From Anaerolineae bacterium (GTDB lineage: Bacteria; Chloroflexota; Anaerolineae; B4-G1), in NCBI GenBank assembly GCA_030612185.1, contig JAUWOI010000245.1, positions 1 through 6,789 of the forward strand: DNA of 6,789 bases, given 5' to 3'. The position numbers and the translations under genes were made by a program. Shown one piece after another: positions 4,429 through 6,789 of this stretch (position 1 is the stretch's first letter; each line of letters begins with the position of its first letter). Under the pieces are notes generated by a model, which was not told where the DNA came from, searched no databases, and saw only the letters and a program-made list of their open reading frames with translations.

Positions 4429-6789
4429 ATGAAGAAGCAATGGCTTGCAGTTACGATCACAATAGTGCTTACGACAACAGCACTACTCATACTACTTGGG
4501 TTGATGGGAGACACTGGCTCCGGCATCTCTACCCCGGCACTTGCGGCCCCTGCGAATCGAGGGGCTGCTGTCTCAGCCCTGATCACCCCGACGGTGACCG
4601 CAGTGGACCCCGCCGTCGCTCCCAATGACATTGACACCCCGATTGTGATCCAGGGCGTCGGCTTCACCACCACTCTTTCAGGGACGGTAGTGATTACCGC
4701 GCCCACGGTAACTCTGGGAGATAATGCTTTACCAGGTGTAATTTGGGTGAACACTACCACCTTGAGCGCCACCGTCCCCTGGGGACTGGCACCGCAGGTC
4801 TACACCCTGACCGTGGTCAACCCCGGTGGGATCTCATCCACCCTTCCAGGTGCCTTTACCGTCACCAACGGCATCGGCGTCTTTACCACCGACGGGCCTT
4901 ATGGGGGCTACATCGTCGGCATAGAAAAGAAACCTGGGACACCCACAACGGTCTACGCTTTGGCCTGGGGCGTTGGCCTGTTTGCCAGCCAAGATTCGGG
5001 TGAATGGTGGGAGATGATCTATAAAGATGATGGTCCCACGGGTCTTGTATTCGATGCTCAAAACCCTGAGGTAATGTACAATGGTTCCAATGGTGCACAC
5101 TTTGCCCGTACAACGAATGGCGGTGACACCTGGGAGATCCTGCCACAATTCCAGGATGGTTGCTACCAGGTATTCCCGGCAGCTCACCCCTCGTCGGCTG
5201 GCGTGATATACGTGGGCATCGGCAGTTGTTTTGACATGACTTTTCTGCCGGGTGAGGGCGGCGTCTTTCGCTCGAATGATTATGGGACTACCTGGATCAC
5301 AAAAACAAACGGCATGACCGATACCAATGTGCAGTCGCTTGCCATTCATCCCAACGATCCCAACAAAATGCTAGCGGGAACCTGGGATGGCAATGTATAC
5401 GCTTCGGTGGACGGTGGGGAAAACTGGTCGCTCAGCGCCCACCTGGATGGATCTGTAATAGGGGTCTATTTCAACCCCTACCAACCCTTAGAAGCCTGGG
5501 CGACTTCAGGCGATATTTTCCCCAATGCTACGTACCTCATTAAAAGCACCAATCTCACGGACTGGACAGAGGTTATCATCGAACCTGGCGCAGTGGCAAA
5601 CTGGCCCGGCGGCTGGGATTTAGACTTCCTGACCGATACTATCTGGGTGAGTGGGTCGGGGACATACACATCAACGGACGGCGGGGCCACCTGGACTAAC
5701 CTGGACCATGGGGCCATTGTGGTTGCTGTGACGCCAGAAAACCCCCAGGAAATCTATGCCGGAACCGAGTTTGGTGTCGATAAAAGCGAGGATGGCGGAC
5801 AAACCTGGCAACAGGTCAACGAGGGGTTGGCTGGGCAGGTGCCCGGTGCGGTAGCTACATCTCCAATAGATCCTGACTTGGTATTCGTTATAACCTGGCA
5901 AGATATCTATCGTAGTTTTAACGGCGGCCATTCCTGGCAAGCGCTAGATCATCGTGGCGGTGGAGCCATCCCCAGGGGTGATTATCTGGCCATTGACCCT
6001 TACACCCCCACACGCATTTACCTGGGCATCTGCGATTACGCTGACCAGTTTTGTCTCGATATCAGTCCGAATTCCGGTGAAACTTGGGAGGTCATCACTA
6101 CCACCTTGCCGTTGACCTACACTGGTTTTGGCGATGGGGATTCGGATGTGGTTGCCCCTCATCCGCTGATTCCCGGGCGCATTTTGGTAGGCTGCAGTGT
6201 TCAAGACTCTGGCAACCCTAATAATCATTTTGGGCTGGTTTACGCCAGTGATGATTATGGCCAAAGCTGGGCTTATATGGGTCCCACCCAGCCGATCAGT
6301 TCTATCGTTGATATCGCTTATGATGCGGTTGATCCCAACCTGGTCTACATGGCGACGGTCGGCTCCGGTCATTGGAAGAGCACGGATGGCGGCGCTACCT
6401 GGCGCGTTCTCCCATACATCGGCGCTGGCGGCATCTTCGATGAGTTCGCGCCCCACCCGACGCTTTCCGGTCATGTGGTGATTGCGGTGACTGATGTGGG
6501 CATTTGGGGATCACAAAATGCTGGAGAAACCTGGACATTTTTGCCTGGGAATGTGGGTTCTCCCCTGGTCTATGCACCCACCTTTCCGCCCACCTTATAC
6601 GCCTACGGCATTATTGATCACCAGGGTGTTCTTCGCCGTAGCGTGGATAACGGGTTGACCTGGGAAACGGTAGAAGGCGTGCCGGGTCCCACTCGTCTCG
6701 CCACAGCCACCGATGGCGAGCGCGTCGTGCTTTACGTTGCCAGTGCGGGCGGGTTGGCATCCCAGACTGGCGCGCAGACAGCACTGGCG
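4429..6789 (+). CDS. Secreted IPT/TIG and Asp-box (BNR) beta-propeller protein, 3' end beyond window
   Basis: The frame is open from the ATG behind AAGGAG (4414-4419) to the window edge, giving 787 codons without a stop. Residues 1-39 form a signal peptide: KKQ, a hydrophobic stretch to about 26, and STPALA before a likely cut at Ala39/Ala40. Residues about 52-146 fit an IPT/TIG immunoglobulin-like domain (ITPTVTAVDP, IVIQGVGF, YTLTVVNPGG). From 187 on there are twelve Asp-box motifs (S-x-D-x-G-x-T-W) at 187, 228, 282, 326, 415, 453, 496, 546, 607, 651, 695 and 738, mostly 38-61 residues apart, with a degenerate one at 373 (STNLTDW) filling the largest gap. This pattern is that of sortilin/VPS10-like or exo-sialidase-like propellers and of photosystem assembly factor Ycf48-like proteins. 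Asp boxes are structural, so enzymatic activity (for example glycosidase) is not shown. An extracellular or cell-surface role is inferred. Confidence 0.88.
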   Translation, partial: MKKQWLAVTITIVLTTTALLILLGLMGDTGSGISTPALAAPANRGAAVSALITPTVTAVDPAVAPNDIDTPIVIQGVGFTTTLSGTVVITAPTVTLGDNALPGVIWVNTTTLSATVPWGLAPQVYTLTVVNPGGISSTLPGAFTVTNGIGVFTTDGPYGGYIVGIEKKPGTPTTVYALAWGVGLFASQDSGEWWEMIYKDDGPTGLVFDAQNPEVMYNGSNGAHFARTTNGGDTWEILPQFQDGCYQVFPAAHPSSAGVIYVGIGSCFDMTFLPGEGGVFRSNDYGTTWITKTNGMTDTNVQSLAIHPNDPNKMLAGTWDGNVYASVDGGENWSLSAHLDGSVIGVYFNPYQPLEAWATSGDIFPNATYLIKSTNLTDWTEVIIEPGAVANWPGGWDLDFLTDTIWVSGSGTYTSTDGGATWTNLDHGAIVVAVTPENPQEIYAGTEFGVDKSEDGGQTWQQVNEGLAGQVPGAVATSPIDPDLVFVITWQDIYRSFNGGHSWQALDHRGGGAIPRGDYLAIDPYTPTRIYLGICDYADQFCLDISPNSGETWEVITTTLPLTYTGFGDGDSDVVAPHPLIPGRILVGCSVQDSGNPNNHFGLVYASDDYGQSWAYMGPTQPISSIVDIAYDAVDPNLVYMATVGSGHWKSTDGGATWRVLPYIGAGGIFDEFAPHPTLSGHVVIAVTDVGIWGSQNAGETWTFLPGNVGSPLVYAPTFPPTLYAYGIIDHQGVLRRSVDNGLTWETVEGVPGPTRLATATDGERVVLYVASAGGLASQTGAQTALA

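Noticed and set aside
4834..6474. Reverse-strand frames of 87-176 aa opposite the Asp-box gene
   Set aside because: The + strand frame is open throughout with regularly spaced Asp boxes, so the reverse frames are by-products of codon bias.

Overview
The window reads as a bacterial chromosome fragment, most plausibly from a Chloroflexota (Anaerolineae-like) organism. That guess rests on the combination of a NuoN-type complex I gene, a tungsten aldehyde oxidoreductase operon, a toxin-antitoxin pair of a type I recall from Chloroflexi and cyanobacteria, a small cassette-borne beta-barrel-like protein, and a long secreted Asp-box protein. No rRNA or marker gene is present to settle it. All genes lie on the + strand.

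Left part (1-871): the 3' end of nuoN is followed after 33 bp by a two-gene type II toxin-antitoxin module, a 76-aa antitoxin and an 87-aa RelE/ParE-like toxin with an ATGA overlap.

Middle (969-3697): a compact three-gene operon encodes a MoaD/ThiS-like sulfur carrier ending in Gly-Gly, a 629-aa aldehyde:ferredoxin oxidoreductase (AOR) family enzyme with all four cluster cysteines, and a 163-aa protein with four [4Fe-4S] cysteine groups. The expected logic is that the sulfur carrier helps build the (tungsto)pterin cofactor, the AOR oxidises an aldehyde or related substrate, and the four-cluster protein carries the electrons away. A perfect 14-bp hairpin closes the operon.

Right part (3836-4398): a non-coding stretch with a long imperfect hairpin leads into what looks like an integron-type gene cassette. 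It carries one 104-aa protein and a 75-bp attC site with paired R and L boxes and two extrahelical bases. No integrase is visible, so this would be an integrase-less attC locus within the limits of the window.

Far right (4429-6789): a gene open to the window edge (787 codons seen) encodes a secreted protein with a signal peptide, an IPT/TIG-like domain and twelve Asp-box (BNR) motifs. It begins 30 bp after the attC site.

The best candidate for something unusual is the cassette, attC and hairpin region, including a possible gene-less mini-cassette and the cassette's position directly in front of the giant secreted propeller gene.
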